Shown: positions 9,225 through 18,969 of the stretch, piece after piece
Layout: each line of letters starts with the position of its first letter
Numbering within the stretch: the stretch's first letter is position 1
Assembly: GCF_900601905.1 (NCBI RefSeq)
Contig: NZ_UWFA01000383.1
Location: 372,001 to 436,000, forward strand
Length of the DNA stretch: 64,000 nt
Reading direction: 5' to 3'
Source: Pseudomonas viridiflava
Lineage (GTDB): Bacteria > Pseudomonadota > Gammaproteobacteria > Pseudomonadales > Pseudomonadaceae
Program-made: the position numbers and the translations under genes
Notes under the pieces: generated by a model
The model's database searches: none
The model's input: the letters and a program-made list of their open reading frames with translations, nothing else
What the model was told of the DNA's origin: nothing

Positions 9225-9640
9225 AGCGGCGATGTTTCTACAGGATCTGCGTTATTCCAGGCACACCGCGAGGCCTGTAGGAGTGGGCTTGCTCGCGATG
9301 GCGGTGTGTCTGACGCACTGCTATCGCTGGCCTCGTAACCTCGGTGAGCTCCTACCGGTTCGGTGTGATTTCAGATGCACCGGCGGGCCTTGCTCGCGAT
9401 GGTGGTTTGTCTGACGCACCGCTATCGCGACCGTCGTAACCTCCGATGGCTCCTACAGGTTCGGCGTTATTCCAGATACACCGCGAACCTGTAGGAGCGC
9501 ACGAGCAGCGCGAGTCCGCGAAGGCGGTTTGTCTGACACCGCCATCGCGACCGTCGTAATCTCCTCAGTCGCGAGCGATATTCCACCCGGACAATCTTCA
9601 TTGAATGCCCGGCCCCTCGCGGCTGAAGCCGCTCCTACGG
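9225..9640. repeat. Cluster of REP-type palindromic repeats
   Basis: This 440-base gap between mmuM and the CBS gene has no coding sequence. It holds three related units of about 80-100 bases with GTAGGAG or CTCCTAC ends and a shared core (TGTCTGACGCAC, GCTATCGC, CGTCGTAACCTC). The first spans about 9279-9355, the second about 9380-9463 and the third from 9487. A different element, described separately, closes the cluster at 9570-9637. Such units can form long hairpins and probably also terminate both converging transcripts. Confidence 0.8.
9570..9637 (+). repeat. About 68-base dispersed repeat, copy 1
   Basis: This stretch matches the reverse complement of 56715-56782 over its whole length with scattered mismatches. 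Shared blocks include CGCGAGCGATATTC, CATTGAAT and CTCGCGGCTGAAGCCGCTC. It has internal palindromes, such as GCGGCTGAAGCCGC, typical of mobile REP elements. Confidence 0.75.
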
Positions 9641-9649
9641 TGATAACCT

Positions 9650-10090
9650 TCAAGCCCCTCGAATGTATTGTTCCAATTGCTCGATCAGGTTGGCCTGTTC
9701 AGCGATGGCTTCCTTGACCAGATCTCCGATGGACAGCAGGCCCAGCAATTGACCGTTTTCCACCACCGGCAGGTGGCGCAGGTGGCTGTCGGTCATGATG
9801 CCCATGCAGGTTTCAACACTCTGGGCCGAGTCCACGGTGACCACTTTGTGGCTCATGATCGCGCTGACCGGCGTGCCCACTGAGGAACGTCCCATCAGCA
9901 CCATCTTGCGCGCGTAATCGCGCTCGCTGACCACGCCCACCAGTTGGCCGTTTTCGACGACGGGCAAGGCGCCGATGTTTTTCTCGGCCATGAGCTTGAG
10001 CGCATCAAGGACCATCTGATCGGGAGCAATGGTGTGCACCTGTTGATTGTGCAGCGCTTTGAGTTTGAGCAGCTGTGCGACGGTTTTCAT
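9650..10090 (-). CDS. Tandem CBS-domain protein
   Basis: This 146-residue soluble protein consists of two CBS motifs and nothing else. They are residues about 18-70 (IAPDQMVLDALKLM...GVVSERDYARKM) and 80-130 (VTVDSAQSVETCMGIM...LLSIGDLVKEAI). Such Bateman modules bind adenine nucleotides and often regulate partner proteins. The ATG at 10090 has a GGGAGAAC site and begins exactly at the first helix, so the longer in-frame start was rejected. It follows the chemotaxis operon by 117 bases on the same strand but is not obviously part of it. Confidence 0.88.
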   Translation of the reverse strand: MKTVAQLLKLKALHNQQVHTIAPDQMVLDALKLMAEKNIGALPVVENGQLVGVVSERDYARKMVLMGRSSVGTPVSAIMSHKVVTVDSAQSVETCMGIMTDSHLRHLPVVENGQLLGLLSIGDLVKEAIAEQANLIEQLEQYIRGA

Positions 10091-10207
10091 TGTTGTTCTC
10101 CCATGACGACCCGAGGCGGCGGTGGGCGGCCTGACAGTCAGCCGGTAGCATCGTGGAGCGCACTCTGCAGAGCAAGCTGCAAAGCGACATCGAGGCAATA
10201 GAAAACG

Positions 10208-11284
10208 CTATTTGTGCAGAATAGCCTGCGGTATGTCATGCAGGGCCATGATGCGCTGGGCGGCATTGAGCTTGATGGCCTCCTTGGGCATGCCGAACAC
10301 CACGCATGAGGCTTCGTCTTGAGCGACGGTCGAACTGCCGGCGTCAAGCATCTCCTTCAGGCCTCTGGCGCCATCGTCGCCCATGCCGGTCATGATGATG
10401 CCGGTCGCGTTCTTGCCAGCGAAACGGGCCACGGAGCGGAACAGCACATCCACCGAAGGTCGATGGCGATTGACCAGCGGCCCGTCGATCACTTGCACGT
10501 GATAGTAGGCGCCACTGCGCGTGACCATCATGTGTTTGCCACCGGGAGCGATCAGGGCGAGGCCGGGAAGAATGCGGTCGTTGTTTTTCGCTTCACGGAC
10601 TTCGATCTGGCACAGGCCGTTGAGCCGCTCGGCAAAGGACGCGGTGAATTTTTCCGGCATGTGCTGAACGATCACCATCCCCGGGCACACCCGGGGCAAG
10701 GCGGTCAGTACCGCTTCCAGCGCCTGAGTGCCGCCAGTGGACGTGCCCATGGCGACGATCCGTTCGGTGGTTTGCGCCATGGCGTTACCGTGCGCTGCGG
10801 GCAGCACCGCGTCAGCGCTCAGCCGGGTCGCCGGAGCAAGCACGGGGGCAGGGTGGCGCTTGCCGAGGTTGCGCACATTGGCGTTGGCGGCCGCGCGAAT
10901 CGCCGCGACCAGTTCGGCCGCCGATTCCAGCAGGAAGTTTTTCAGGCCAGTGGTCGGTTTGGTGATCACTTCCACGGCCCCGGCAGACATCGCCTGCAAG
11001 CTGGTTTCTGCGCCTTTCTGGGTCAATGACGAGCAGATCACCACCGGCGTCGGGCGTTCGCTCATGATTTTTTTCAAGAAGGTGATGCCGTCCATGCGCG
11101 GCATTTCCACGTCCAGCACGATGACGTCCGGCCATTCTCTGGCCAGTTTGTCCATGGCGAAAATGGGATCGGACGCGGCACCCATCACATGAATGTCGGG
11201 GGTGTCGTTGAGGATGGCCAACAGAACCTGGCGCACCACCGCCGAATCATCGACTAGCAGTACGCTTATTTTTTTCGTCGCCAT
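10208..11284 (-). CDS. cheB: Protein-glutamate methylesterase/glutaminase CheB
   Basis: This 358-residue two-domain protein removes methyl groups from chemoreceptor glutamates for adaptation. Residues 1-120 form a receiver domain with VDDS (11-14), phosphorylation site Asp58 ([11 protein letters not shown]) and KPTTG near 109-113. After a linker, the esterase domain shows the triad Ser182 (MGTSTGG), His208 (VQHMP) and Asp304 (GMGDDGARG). It is the last gene of the operon and its start lies 38 bases inside the end of cheD, so translation is probably coupled. Confidence 0.95.
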   Translation of the reverse strand: MATKKISVLLVDDSAVVRQVLLAILNDTPDIHVMGAASDPIFAMDKLAREWPDVIVLDVEMPRMDGITFLKKIMSERPTPVVICSSLTQKGAETSLQAMSAGAVEVITKPTTGLKNFLLESAAELVAAIRAAANANVRNLGKRHPAPVLAPATRLSADAVLPAAHGNAMAQTTERIVAMGTSTGGTQALEAVLTALPRVCPGMVIVQHMPEKFTASFAERLNGLCQIEVREAKNNDRILPGLALIAPGGKHMMVTRSGAYYHVQVIDGPLVNRHRPSVDVLFRSVARFAGKNATGIIMTGMGDDGARGLKEMLDAGSSTVAQDEASCVVFGMPKEAIKLNAAQRIMALHDIPQAILHK

Positions 11285-11774
11285 GTTCTGCGCTTGTCCT
11301 TATTGGTTGGTGCCTGACCCAGACATGTCCGTTACACAGATCGAAGATCACGTTGCGGTATCCGGTGCTGCCCATATCCTGAGCAATCAGCTGCAGATCA
11401 TGGCTGTCGGCAAGCTCCAGGGCGGCATGAACGTTCATCAGTGCCACGTTATTGAAGCTCACGCCACGCTTGTGATGGGGAAACATCTCCCCGCCACCGA
11501 ACAGTTTGAGTTGATAGTCCTCCGGCGCAGTGCGATGGGCACGCGCCTGCTCAATGAACAGCTCGATGGCTTCGTCGCCATACTTGCCGTTGAGCACGCC
11601 GCTGCGTCGGGCGCGACTGGGCAGCATGAAGTGGCACATGGCGCCGATCTTGCGCGCCGGGTGCCACAACGTGATGCCCACGCAGGATCCGAGGATCGTA
11701 CGAATCCGCGTAGGGCTGGTGGCGAAGTGAAAATCGCCCGGTGCCAGAAAGACTTCATCGACAATGGTGTTCAT
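11247..11774 (-). CDS. cheD: Chemoreceptor glutamine deamidase CheD
   Basis: This 175-residue enzyme deamidates receptor glutamines. The nucleophile Cys31 sits in ILGSCVGIT and the partner His48 in AMCHFMLP; the conserved GGGEMF and NDMG-like ([11 protein letters not shown]) segments follow. Length is normal. The start overlaps the cheR stop by four bases (ATGA at 11771-11774) and its end overlaps cheB. The order cheR-cheD-cheB is the classic adaptation trio. Confidence 0.95.
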   Translation of the reverse strand: MNTIVDEVFLAPGDFHFATSPTRIRTILGSCVGITLWHPARKIGAMCHFMLPSRARRSGVLNGKYGDEAIELFIEQARAHRTAPEDYQLKLFGGGEMFPHHKRGVSFNNVALMNVHAALELADSHDLQLIAQDMGSTGYRNVIFDLCNGHVWVRHQPIRTSAEHGDEKNKRTASR

Positions 11775-12577
11775 GGCTTGCGATAGATCGAGGGCGCTAC
11801 CAGTTTCAATGCATCGCTGACGCCGTTGAGGCTTTCCGAATGGCTGACAATGAAATAGCCGCCGGATTTGAGGCGCGGCAGTAAACGGGCAACAACCTTG
11901 GTCTTGGTCTCCTGGTCAAAATAAATCATCACGTTGCGTAGGAAGATTACGTCGAATTCGCCAAGTTCCGGCAAGGCTTCATTGAGATTGACCTGAATGA
12001 AATTGACCCGGCTGCGTAAACTCCGTTCGACCAGGAAGGTGCCGTGCTGTTTGCCGATACCCTTCAGGCAGTACTTGTGCAGCAAGGGTTCTGGCAGGTT
12101 GGTGGCGCGTTCCATTGGATAATGCCCGGCGCGGGCCTTGCTCAGCACCTGACTGCTGATGTCCGAGCCGATGATCTCCCAGGGCGTGGTGCCGAGGCTT
12201 TCCGCCAGGGTCATGGCCAGGCTATAGGGCTCTTCACCAGAAGAACTCGCCGCACTCCATACCCGGAAGGTCTTGCCGGCCGGGGCTTTGGGCAGCACCT
12301 GCTGGCGAAGAAACTCAAAGTGCTTGGGTTCGCGGAAAAAATACGTTTCGTTGGTGGTCAGCAGGTCCAGCGCCACTTGCAGCTCGCCGTTGCGCTGGCC
12401 GCTCATGATCAGCTTGAAGTACTCGCCATAACTGTCCAGCTCATAGTGCTTGAGGCGCTTGAACAGACGGCCGGCCACCAGAGCCTTTTTTGCCGGCGAC
12501 AGGCTGATGCCTGCCGCGCTGTAAAGCCAGGATTGAAACTGGCCGAATTCCCGATCATTGAGCGCTGCTGCATTCAC
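11771..12577 (-). CDS. cheR: Chemotaxis protein methyltransferase CheR
   Basis: This 268-residue enzyme uses S-adenosylmethionine to methylate receptor glutamates. A short helical N-domain (FGQFQSWLYSAAGISLSPAKKALV) is followed by the SAM-binding domain with FRVWSAASSSGEEPYSLAM, and LRNVMIYFD near residue 215. The start is a GTG at 12577, 20 bases after the cheW stop. An upstream ATG in the same frame lies wholly inside cheW and gives residues foreign to CheR, so it was rejected. Confidence 0.93.
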   Translation of the reverse strand: MNAAALNDREFGQFQSWLYSAAGISLSPAKKALVAGRLFKRLKHYELDSYGEYFKLIMSGQRNGELQVALDLLTTNETYFFREPKHFEFLRQQVLPKAPAGKTFRVWSAASSSGEEPYSLAMTLAESLGTTPWEIIGSDISSQVLSKARAGHYPMERATNLPEPLLHKYCLKGIGKQHGTFLVERSLRSRVNFIQVNLNEALPELGEFDVIFLRNVMIYFDQETKTKVVARLLPRLKSGGYFIVSHSESLNGVSDALKLVAPSIYRKP

Positions 12578-12596
12578 GATATCTGTCCGTCCCTGG

Positions 12597-13136
12597 TCAG
12601 CGTTGTTCGGCTTCAATGGCCGGTATCTGATCGACTTCGGCCAGTTTCGACATCTCGTCGATGGACAGCACCTGGTCAACCTCGAGAACGATGACGAACT
12701 TGCCATCGACCTTGGCCATGCCGCTGATGAAGTCGGCGCGAATTTTCGCCCCGAAGCTCGGTGGTGGTTCAATCTGCGACGCAGGGATGTCCATGACCGC
12801 CGAGACGGTGTCCACCAGCAAGCCGATGTCCTGAGCCTGGCCGTCGGCCGCATTGGCTTCAATGATGACCACACAGCTGCGCCGGGTAATGGCTGAATTG
12901 GCCCGGCCGAAACGCGCCGACAGATCCACCACCGGCACCACGGCGCCGCGCAGGTTGATCACGCCGCGCACGAAGGCCGGCATCATCGGCACAACGGTCA
13001 GGTTGCCGTACTCGATGATTTCCTTGATCCCCAGGATGCCAATGGCGAACATCTCGGTGCCGAGCATGAACGTCAGGTACTGCTCCTGCTCCTCAACGAT
13101 TGTCGCGGTTTGTCGCGTGCTGGCGAGTGCGCCCAT
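12597..13136 (-). CDS. cheW: Chemotaxis scaffold protein CheW
   Basis: This 179-residue coupling protein links receptors to CheA. It has the CheW double SH3-like fold from about residue 18 (YLTFMLGTEMFAIGILGIKEIIEY), the NLRGAVVPVVDL core and VSAVMDIPASQIEPPP. A GAAGGAG site precedes the ATG at 13136. It sits between the second MCP and cheR. Confidence 0.95.
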   Translation of the reverse strand: MGALASTRQTATIVEEQEQYLTFMLGTEMFAIGILGIKEIIEYGNLTVVPMMPAFVRGVINLRGAVVPVVDLSARFGRANSAITRRSCVVIIEANAADGQAQDIGLLVDTVSAVMDIPASQIEPPPSFGAKIRADFISGMAKVDGKFVIVLEVDQVLSIDEMSKLAEVDQIPAIEAEQR

Positions 13137-13174
13137 GTCTTACTCCTTCAAGGCAAACGGGTGGATGAATCCGC

Positions 13175-14833
13175 TCAGAAACGGGTGAACTCCGATTCAT
13201 CCGGCGTGTTGGCCATGTTGTAGGCAAAGGATTTCTGCGGCGCAGGTGCAGCAGGGCGCGACGGCTTGCGGCTGGACGAGCCTGGCGTGCTGTCGAATTT
13301 CACTGGCTGGCTGGCCGATTTTGGCTGCGCATCCAGGGTGAAGAAGCTCATGGCCTGCTGAAGCTGCTCAGCCTGGCTGCTCATTTCTTCGGCCGTGGCG
13401 GCCAGCTCTTCGCTGCTCGATGCGTTTTGCTGGGTGACCGAGTTGAGCTGGGTCATCGCGGTGTTGATCTGCGCCACACCGGCGGCCTGTTCTTCGGACG
13501 CAGCGCTGATTTCCTGCACCAGATCGGAGGTTTTGTTGATCGAGGGCACCATTTCGTTGAGCAGGTTGCCGGCTTTCTCGGCCATTTCCACGCTGCTGGA
13601 GGACAGCTCGCCAATTTCCTGGGCGGCCACCTGGCTACGCTCAGCCAGTTTGCGCACTTCGGCAGCCACGACTGCAAAGCCTTTGCCGTGCTCCCCGGCG
13701 CGCGCCGCTTCGATGGCCGCGTTGAGGGCCAGCAGGTTGGTCTGGTAGGCGATGTCGTCGATGATGCTGATGCGCTGGGCGATCTTCTTCATGGCCACAA
13801 CGGTCTGCTGCACGGACTCGCCGCCATCGGTGGCTTCCTTGGCGGCCTTGCTGGCCATGCCGTCGGTGACCTTGGCGTTTTCGGTGTTCTGGTTGATGCT
13901 GGCGCTCATCTGTTCGATGGAGGCGCTGGTCTCTTCAACGCTGGCCGCTTGCTCGCTGGTCGCCTGGCTCATGGACTGCGCCGTGGCACTGACTTCTTCG
14001 GAGGCGCTGGCCAGATTGTCAGCGGCGTTGCGCACTTCACCGATGATGTGCGACAGCTTGCCGACCATGTTCTGCATGGCGTTGATGACCATGCCGGTCT
14101 CGTCTTTCGAACCCGGCTCGATGTGCACGTTGAGATTGCCTTCGGCCAGTTGCTCGGCGGCAGCGGCGGCCTGTTTCAGCGGGCGGGAAATGATCCGCGA
14201 GATGAACAGTGCGAGGCCGAGACCGATCACCAGCGCGGCTATCAATACAGCAATGATCGAGACCCGCGCGTTATCGTAAAGCGTGTCGCCGCGGACGCTG
14301 GCTGCTTCTGCACCCGAGTCGTTGAGCTCGACGAGCTTTTGCAGATCACCGGTCACCAGGTCGAACAGCCGCTTGGATTCGCCAGCCAGCATGGCCCGCG
14401 CTTCTTCTTCGCGGTTCTGGTGGGACAGCGCCTGCAAATCCTTGCTGACCGCCAGGTAGCCCATCCAGTCATTTTTGGTCTGGGTGAACAGGCGACGATC
14501 TTCGTCATTGCTCAGCAGTTTTTCGTACGTGTCCAGACGGGTTTCAAACTGCTTGCGCTCGGCTGCGGCTTCCAGGGCGATCACGTTTTTGTCGTCAATC
14601 GCTACTGCCGCCACATGGCGGTTTTCCTTGATTCGATAGTTGGCGGCAAAGAAGCGCATACCGGAGGCTGCGCGCATGGACGGCATCCAGTTATCGCGAA
14701 TCTCGCCGGCAGTATCATTCACCTGGCCCAGTTGAATGATGGAAAACACGCCCATGACTGCGGTGAGGGCGAGCACCGTGAGAAATGACGCGATCAATTT
14801 TGTGGCGATCTTCAGATCGTAAAACCATTTCAT
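13175..14833 (-). CDS. Methyl-accepting chemotaxis protein with four-helix periplasmic domain
   Basis: This is a 552-residue transmembrane receptor. TM1 spans about residues 11-31, a helical periplasmic sensor (4HB type) about 32-190, and TM2 about 192-212. A HAMP domain follows to about 266, then the long cytoplasmic hairpin with its tip around [22 protein letters not shown]. After the hairpin comes a flexible Ser/Pro/Ala linker of about 45 residues ending in the pentapeptide EFTRF. A GGAGG site precedes the ATG. Being inside the operon, it is probably the dedicated receptor of this pathway; its ligand is unknown. Confidence 0.93.
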   Translation of the reverse strand: MKWFYDLKIATKLIASFLTVLALTAVMGVFSIIQLGQVNDTAGEIRDNWMPSMRAASGMRFFAANYRIKENRHVAAVAIDDKNVIALEAAAERKQFETRLDTYEKLLSNDEDRRLFTQTKNDWMGYLAVSKDLQALSHQNREEEARAMLAGESKRLFDLVTGDLQKLVELNDSGAEAASVRGDTLYDNARVSIIAVLIAALVIGLGLALFISRIISRPLKQAAAAAEQLAEGNLNVHIEPGSKDETGMVINAMQNMVGKLSHIIGEVRNAADNLASASEEVSATAQSMSQATSEQAASVEETSASIEQMSASINQNTENAKVTDGMASKAAKEATDGGESVQQTVVAMKKIAQRISIIDDIAYQTNLLALNAAIEAARAGEHGKGFAVVAAEVRKLAERSQVAAQEIGELSSSSVEMAEKAGNLLNEMVPSINKTSDLVQEISAASEEQAAGVAQINTAMTQLNSVTQQNASSSEELAATAEEMSSQAEQLQQAMSFFTLDAQPKSASQPVKFDSTPGSSSRKPSRPAAPAPQKSFAYNMANTPDESEFTRF

Positions 14834-14864
14834 CGGGTGTTACCTCCATGGATAAACAGGTGCA

Positions 14865-16988
14865 TCAACGGGCCGTTGCGGGTTGAGCAGGATTGGCGAT
14901 GTAGCGTGTTTCAAGCTGTACGATCTGGCTGAGCAGTGCCGGGATGTCGAGAATCAACGCCACCGCGCCACTGCCCAGAATGGTTGAGCCACTGATGCCG
15001 CGCAGAGCGCCGAACAGCTTGCCGAGGGGTTTGATGACGGTCTGGAACTCGCCCAGCAGGTCGTCGACGACCAGCCCGGCCTTGTGTTCGGCGTAGCGCA
15101 CCACCACCACGTTCTGGCGCCGTGCGGCCGGGCCTTCGTGCTGGAAATGGTCGCGCAGGTACACCAGCGGCAGCACTTCGCCGCGCAGATCGAGGTAGCC
15201 TTGTTCGCGGCTGATCTGCCGGTCGCCCTCGCTGAGTTCGATGCACTCCTGAACCATGTCCAGTGGAATCACGTACGTGGACTGGCCAATGCCGACCAGG
15301 AAGCCGTTGATAATCGCCAGGGTCAGTGGCAGGCGGATCCGAATCACCGTGCCCTGGCCAGGCTTGCTGTCCAGATCGACGGTGCCGCGCAACAGGGTGA
15401 TGTTGCGCTTGACTACGTCCATGCCCACGCCACGCCCGGACAGGTTGGTCACCGCCTGCGCGGTGGAGAAACCTGGCTCGAAAATCAGGTTGTAGATTTC
15501 CTGGTCAGTGAGGGTCGCGCCGGGCGCGATCAGGCCGCGCTCCTGGGCTTTTTCCAGAATCCGGTCACGGTTGAGGCCTGCGCCATCGTCGGCAATTTCC
15601 AGCACGATGCTGCCCGAGTCGTGGTAGGCATTGAGGTGCAAATGGCCTTTGAGCGGTTTGCCAGCGGCCAGCCGTGCCTCGGCGCTTTCGATGCCGTGGT
15701 CCATGGCGTTGCGCAGCAGATGCATGAGCGGGTCGCCTATTTTCTCGACCACGGTCTTGTCCAGTTCGGTTTCGGCGCCGCTGATGATCAAGTCGATGTC
15801 CTTGCCCAATTCCTGGCTGACATCACGCACCACCCGGCGGAACCGGTTGAACGTATCGCCAATGGGGATCATCCGCAGGCGCAGGGCGCCATCGAGGATT
15901 TCTTCCACCAGCCCGGACACGGTTGAGGTTGACTCCTGCAGAGGGTCGTTGTCACAGGTGCGGGCGAGCAGGGTGGCACCGGCACTGGCAATCACCAGTT
16001 CGCCGACCAGATTGATCAGCTCGTCGAGTTTGTCGGCGTTGACCCGCACATAACGACCATCCTTGCCTTTAGTGTCAGGCTGCTTGTCACTGCCGAGCTG
16101 TTTGTCGGCCGTGGCCTGACCGGCAACCCGGGGCACGGATCGCTGGTCTTCGAGCAATTCGCCGAGGGCAACCATGGCCGTGCCGGCTTGCGCTGCCTGA
16201 CTGACCAGTTCGGTGCCGGGTTGCGGCTCACTGGCCGAGGCTGCATCGCCTGCAATGCGGGTAATGTCGATCTGGCAATCTTCGCGAACAAAATCGAAGA
16301 CTTCGTTGATGGCTGCATGGGTCGCGCTGGAATGGAAGTCGATCTCGAAGCCCAGATAGCAGGATTCGGCGTCCCAGCTTTCAGTCGCCGGAAACCCCTC
16401 GGTCAGGGTTTCAATCGCGACGGTTTCGCCCAGAGTATTGAGAAAACGCAGAAACGACAGGGGGTCCATGCCATTGCGGAACACGTCCTGGGCAAAGCGC
16501 AGAGAGATATGCCACAGCACCGCCTCGGACGTTTCGTGGGTAACCACGACATCAGCGATGACTTCCTGATCATCGTCGGCAGACGGGGCGGGGGCCTGAT
16601 AGGCCTTAAGGCTGTTGCGCAGTTCGGCTTCACGGGCCATGGCCGACGCTTGCAGTTGCCCGCCCTGGCTTGCCACGACATCGATGAGCTCCAGCATGTG
16701 ATCGCCGGACTTGAGCAACACCGCGATCAGGCCGCCATCGACCTTGACGCTGCCGTCGCGCAACCGGTCCAGAACGTCTTCGACGATATGCGTGAAGCTG
16801 ACAATCGGGTCCAGCCCGAACAGGCCCGCCGAACCCTTGATGGTATGGGCTGCGCGGAAGATCGCACCAATGGCGTCATCGTCGCCGGGTTCGCTTTCCA
16901 GCTGGAGCAACGACTCTTCCATCGCCTGTAGCAGCTCGCGAGCCTCGACGATGAAAGTCTGTAGTGCCTGATCGAGATTGATGCTCAC
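14865..16988 (-). CDS. cheA: Chemotaxis sensor histidine kinase CheA
   Basis: This 707-residue kinase phosphorylates CheY and CheB. An N-terminal HPt domain carries the phosphoacceptor His48 (IFRAAHTIKGSAGLFG). A long middle region of about 200 residues follows, then the dimerisation helices (VNADKLDELINLVGELVIA). Next are the HATPase domain (LLRNAMDHGIE, EIADDGAGL, GRGVGMDVV) and a C-terminal CheW-like domain. The first in-frame GTG at 16994 is too close to the AAAGGA ribosome site; the GTG at 16988 has the right spacing and gives the family start MSINLDQA, so it was chosen. Confidence 0.95.
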   Translation of the reverse strand: MSINLDQALQTFIVEARELLQAMEESLLQLESEPGDDDAIGAIFRAAHTIKGSAGLFGLDPIVSFTHIVEDVLDRLRDGSVKVDGGLIAVLLKSGDHMLELIDVVASQGGQLQASAMAREAELRNSLKAYQAPAPSADDDQEVIADVVVTHETSEAVLWHISLRFAQDVFRNGMDPLSFLRFLNTLGETVAIETLTEGFPATESWDAESCYLGFEIDFHSSATHAAINEVFDFVREDCQIDITRIAGDAASASEPQPGTELVSQAAQAGTAMVALGELLEDQRSVPRVAGQATADKQLGSDKQPDTKGKDGRYVRVNADKLDELINLVGELVIASAGATLLARTCDNDPLQESTSTVSGLVEEILDGALRLRMIPIGDTFNRFRRVVRDVSQELGKDIDLIISGAETELDKTVVEKIGDPLMHLLRNAMDHGIESAEARLAAGKPLKGHLHLNAYHDSGSIVLEIADDGAGLNRDRILEKAQERGLIAPGATLTDQEIYNLIFEPGFSTAQAVTNLSGRGVGMDVVKRNITLLRGTVDLDSKPGQGTVIRIRLPLTLAIINGFLVGIGQSTYVIPLDMVQECIELSEGDRQISREQGYLDLRGEVLPLVYLRDHFQHEGPAARRQNVVVVRYAEHKAGLVVDDLLGEFQTVIKPLGKLFGALRGISGSTILGSGAVALILDIPALLSQIVQLETRYIANPAQPATAR

Positions 16989-17016
16989 GCTCACGTCCTT
17001 TGTGGCTGTTTCAGTT

Positions 17017-17307
17017 TCAGAGCGCTGCGCTCAGACCACTGATTTGGAGGGTTTCCAGTACCGCTTTGCTGTGGCCGGTCAGGGTCAGCGCCGTGCCAGC
17101 CCTGGAAGCCTCACGGGTGACCATGATCAGCAGTTGCAAGCCCGCGCCGTCCATCTCGGTGATCTGCGACAGGTCGACCTGCATCTGCGGCGTCGCGCCC
17201 AGGCGCGGCAGCCATTGGGCGGACAGTTCGGCTGCGGTGTAAATGGTCAGCTCACCGTCGATCGTCACGTGCGCCGTATCATTGAGGATTTCGCATACAA
17301 GCGGCAT
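17017..17307 (-). CDS. STAS-domain protein in the chemosensory operon
   Basis: This 96-residue protein is a single STAS domain of the anti-sigma factor antagonist fold. The strand-helix pattern VTIDGELTIYTAAEL (14-28), MQVDLSQITEMDGAGLQLL (42-60) and ALTLTGHSKAV is plain. In SpoIIAA-like antagonists a phosphorylated serine sits at the start of the conserved helix (DSSG). Here the matching positions are Gly54-Ala55, so regulation by serine phosphorylation is unlikely. A GGAGG site precedes the start. It lies between cheY and cheA with close spacing, so it is co-expressed and may act as a small scaffold or ligand-binding element (inference). Confidence 0.88.
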   Translation of the reverse strand: MPLVCEILNDTAHVTIDGELTIYTAAELSAQWLPRLGATPQMQVDLSQITEMDGAGLQLLIMVTREASRAGTALTLTGHSKAVLETLQISGLSAAL

Positions 17308-17330
17308 GGCAACCTCCAGGTGTCAGTGGG

Positions 17331-17699
17331 TCAAGGGAGTATCAATTTGGAGACTGCCGCCAGCATCTGCGCTGGCTGGAATGGCTTGACCACCCAGGCC
17401 TTGGCGCCCGCTGCCTGGCCTTCCATTTTTTTCGATTCCTGAGACTCGGTGGTCAGCATGATGATCGGCGTGAATTTGTAGCTAGGCAGCTTCTTGACCT
17501 CTTTGACAAAGGTGATGCCATCCATGTTGGGCATGTTCACGTCGCTGATGATCAAGTGGACTTTCTGGCCGTTGAGCTTGCCCAGCGCGTCCTTGCCGTC
17601 ACAGGCCTCTATCACGTCATAGCCTGCGCTTTTCAAGGCGATGCCGACCACTTGCCGAACGCTGCTGGAATCGTCGACAACCAATATGTTTTTAGCCAT
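17331..17699 (-). CDS. cheY: Single-domain response regulator CheY
   Basis: This 122-residue receiver has no output domain. The acidic pair Asp9-Asp10 (VVDDSSSVR), phosphorylation site Asp53 (LIISDVNMPNMDG), Thr in MLTTES and Lys105 in VVKPFQP are all present. It is the likely output regulator of this pathway, acting on a motor or another effector. A GGAGAG site stands before the ATG. Confidence 0.95.
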   Translation of the reverse strand: MAKNILVVDDSSSVRQVVGIALKSAGYDVIEACDGKDALGKLNGQKVHLIISDVNMPNMDGITFVKEVKKLPSYKFTPIIMLTTESQESKKMEGQAAGAKAWVVKPFQPAQMLAAVSKLILP

Positions 17700-17708
17700 G
17701 GGGCTCTC

Positions 17709-18923
17709 CTAGAAGAAGGTGATTTCCTGAGAATTCTGTTTTGCGCCTGAGCCGCCATGGTGGCTGTGGCGTTGCTCGTCGGTGGCGTAAGTGGCTTCCA
17801 TCCGCGCCAGCCAGCTGCGGGCGTCAATCGCCAGCGCCTGATCCGGGGCCTGCGTCGCTTGCTGCAGGTGTGCATGCAAGTCGTCGATGTTGTCGCGCAC
17901 GTGGGTGAGGATCTGGCTGACCCGGTCCTGGAATTGCAGGCTGACCAATACTTCGGTCATTTCATCGCGAATGCCGAAGCTTTCCTGCTGCAGCATCTCG
18001 GCTGACTCGGCCAGACGCTCGGTGACGCTTTTGAAACGTTCCAGTACACGCTCGATGCTGCTCTCGGAGGTCGTAACCGAGTTGCTGTCCTGATCCGCTC
18101 CGCTGGACGCGGCCTGCACCAGTTGCGTGATGGCGTTGTTGATGATGTCGACCTTGGCGGACATCTGCTGACCGGTTTCGCTGGACTTGCTCGACAGGCT
18201 GCGCACGGCGTCGGCGACCACGGCAAAGCCGCGACCGGCTTCACCCGCCCGGGCGGCTTCGATAGCGGCGTTGAGGGCCAGCAGGTTGGTCTGTGCGGCG
18301 ATGGCGGCAACATCGGCCGCCATGGTTCGCAGCTCACCGGTATAAGCGGTGAGGTTGCGCACCTGGGCCAGGGTTTCGTCGCGGCTGGTCTGCGTCGCCT
18401 TGAGGGAGTTGATGACCTGAACCAGATCATTGTCACTCTGCGCCAGGACTTGCAGGGCGCCATCGGCACTTTGCCCGGCCAGATCGCCAGCGGCGTGTTG
18501 CGACGCCTGCACCGTGTCTTGCAGTCGCGAAGAAATTCCGGTGAAGCGCCCGGTGAGCGCGACGATGGCGGTTTCGGTCTGCTGCCGCGAACTCTCCACC
18601 TGCTTGGCCCAGATCGGCATGGCGCCCAGCAGCACTTCATTGATCTGCGCGTTGGATTGGAGTGATGCACTCTCGGCCGCTTGCTGTTGACGCAAGTCAG
18701 CGCCCAGGGCAATGGCCTGCAGCTTGCGATTCTGGCTCGCGGCAGCAAACAGCCCGGTGGCCACGCCAGCCGCCAGTACCGCAGCACTCAGGCCAATATT
18801 CAACTGAGTGGGTGCCGACAGCAACAACGCTGCACACCCGGCAACAGCCGGAATCAAAGGGAGCCAGAGGAAAAGTGCCTGGCGGCTGTGCACTGCAGAA
18901 TTACTGTTCTGGCTAGGCGTCAT
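17709..18923 (-). CDS. Methyl-accepting chemotaxis-like protein without periplasmic sensor
   Basis: This 404-residue protein is the first gene of the operon. Two adjacent membrane segments (about residues 18-36 and 42-60) are joined by only a few residues, so there is no periplasmic ligand domain and no HAMP domain is evident. The cytoplasmic part is a coiled-coil signalling domain with the conserved tip [27 protein letters not shown] at about residues 215-240 (shown as landmark [20 protein letters not shown]). A C-terminal stretch has [14 protein letters not shown]. It probably senses a cytoplasmic or membrane state. An AGGGA site precedes the ATG. Confidence 0.9.
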   Translation of the reverse strand: MTPSQNSNSAVHSRQALFLWLPLIPAVAGCAALLLSAPTQLNIGLSAAVLAAGVATGLFAAASQNRKLQAIALGADLRQQQAAESASLQSNAQINEVLLGAMPIWAKQVESSRQQTETAIVALTGRFTGISSRLQDTVQASQHAAGDLAGQSADGALQVLAQSDNDLVQVINSLKATQTSRDETLAQVRNLTAYTGELRTMAADVAAIAAQTNLLALNAAIEAARAGEAGRGFAVVADAVRSLSSKSSETGQQMSAKVDIINNAITQLVQAASSGADQDSNSVTTSESSIERVLERFKSVTERLAESAEMLQQESFGIRDEMTEVLVSLQFQDRVSQILTHVRDNIDDLHAHLQQATQAPDQALAIDARSWLARMEATYATDEQRHSHHGGSGAKQNSQEITFF

Positions 18924-18969
18924 GGTTCGTTCCCTGAACTGCTACAAATGAGATATTCCGAATGTCTGG

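Noticed and set aside
9209..9649. Tandem repeats as a possible CRISPR array
   Set aside because: Units are imperfect, longer than CRISPR repeats, palindromic throughout and lack unique spacers or cas genes; they are REP elements.
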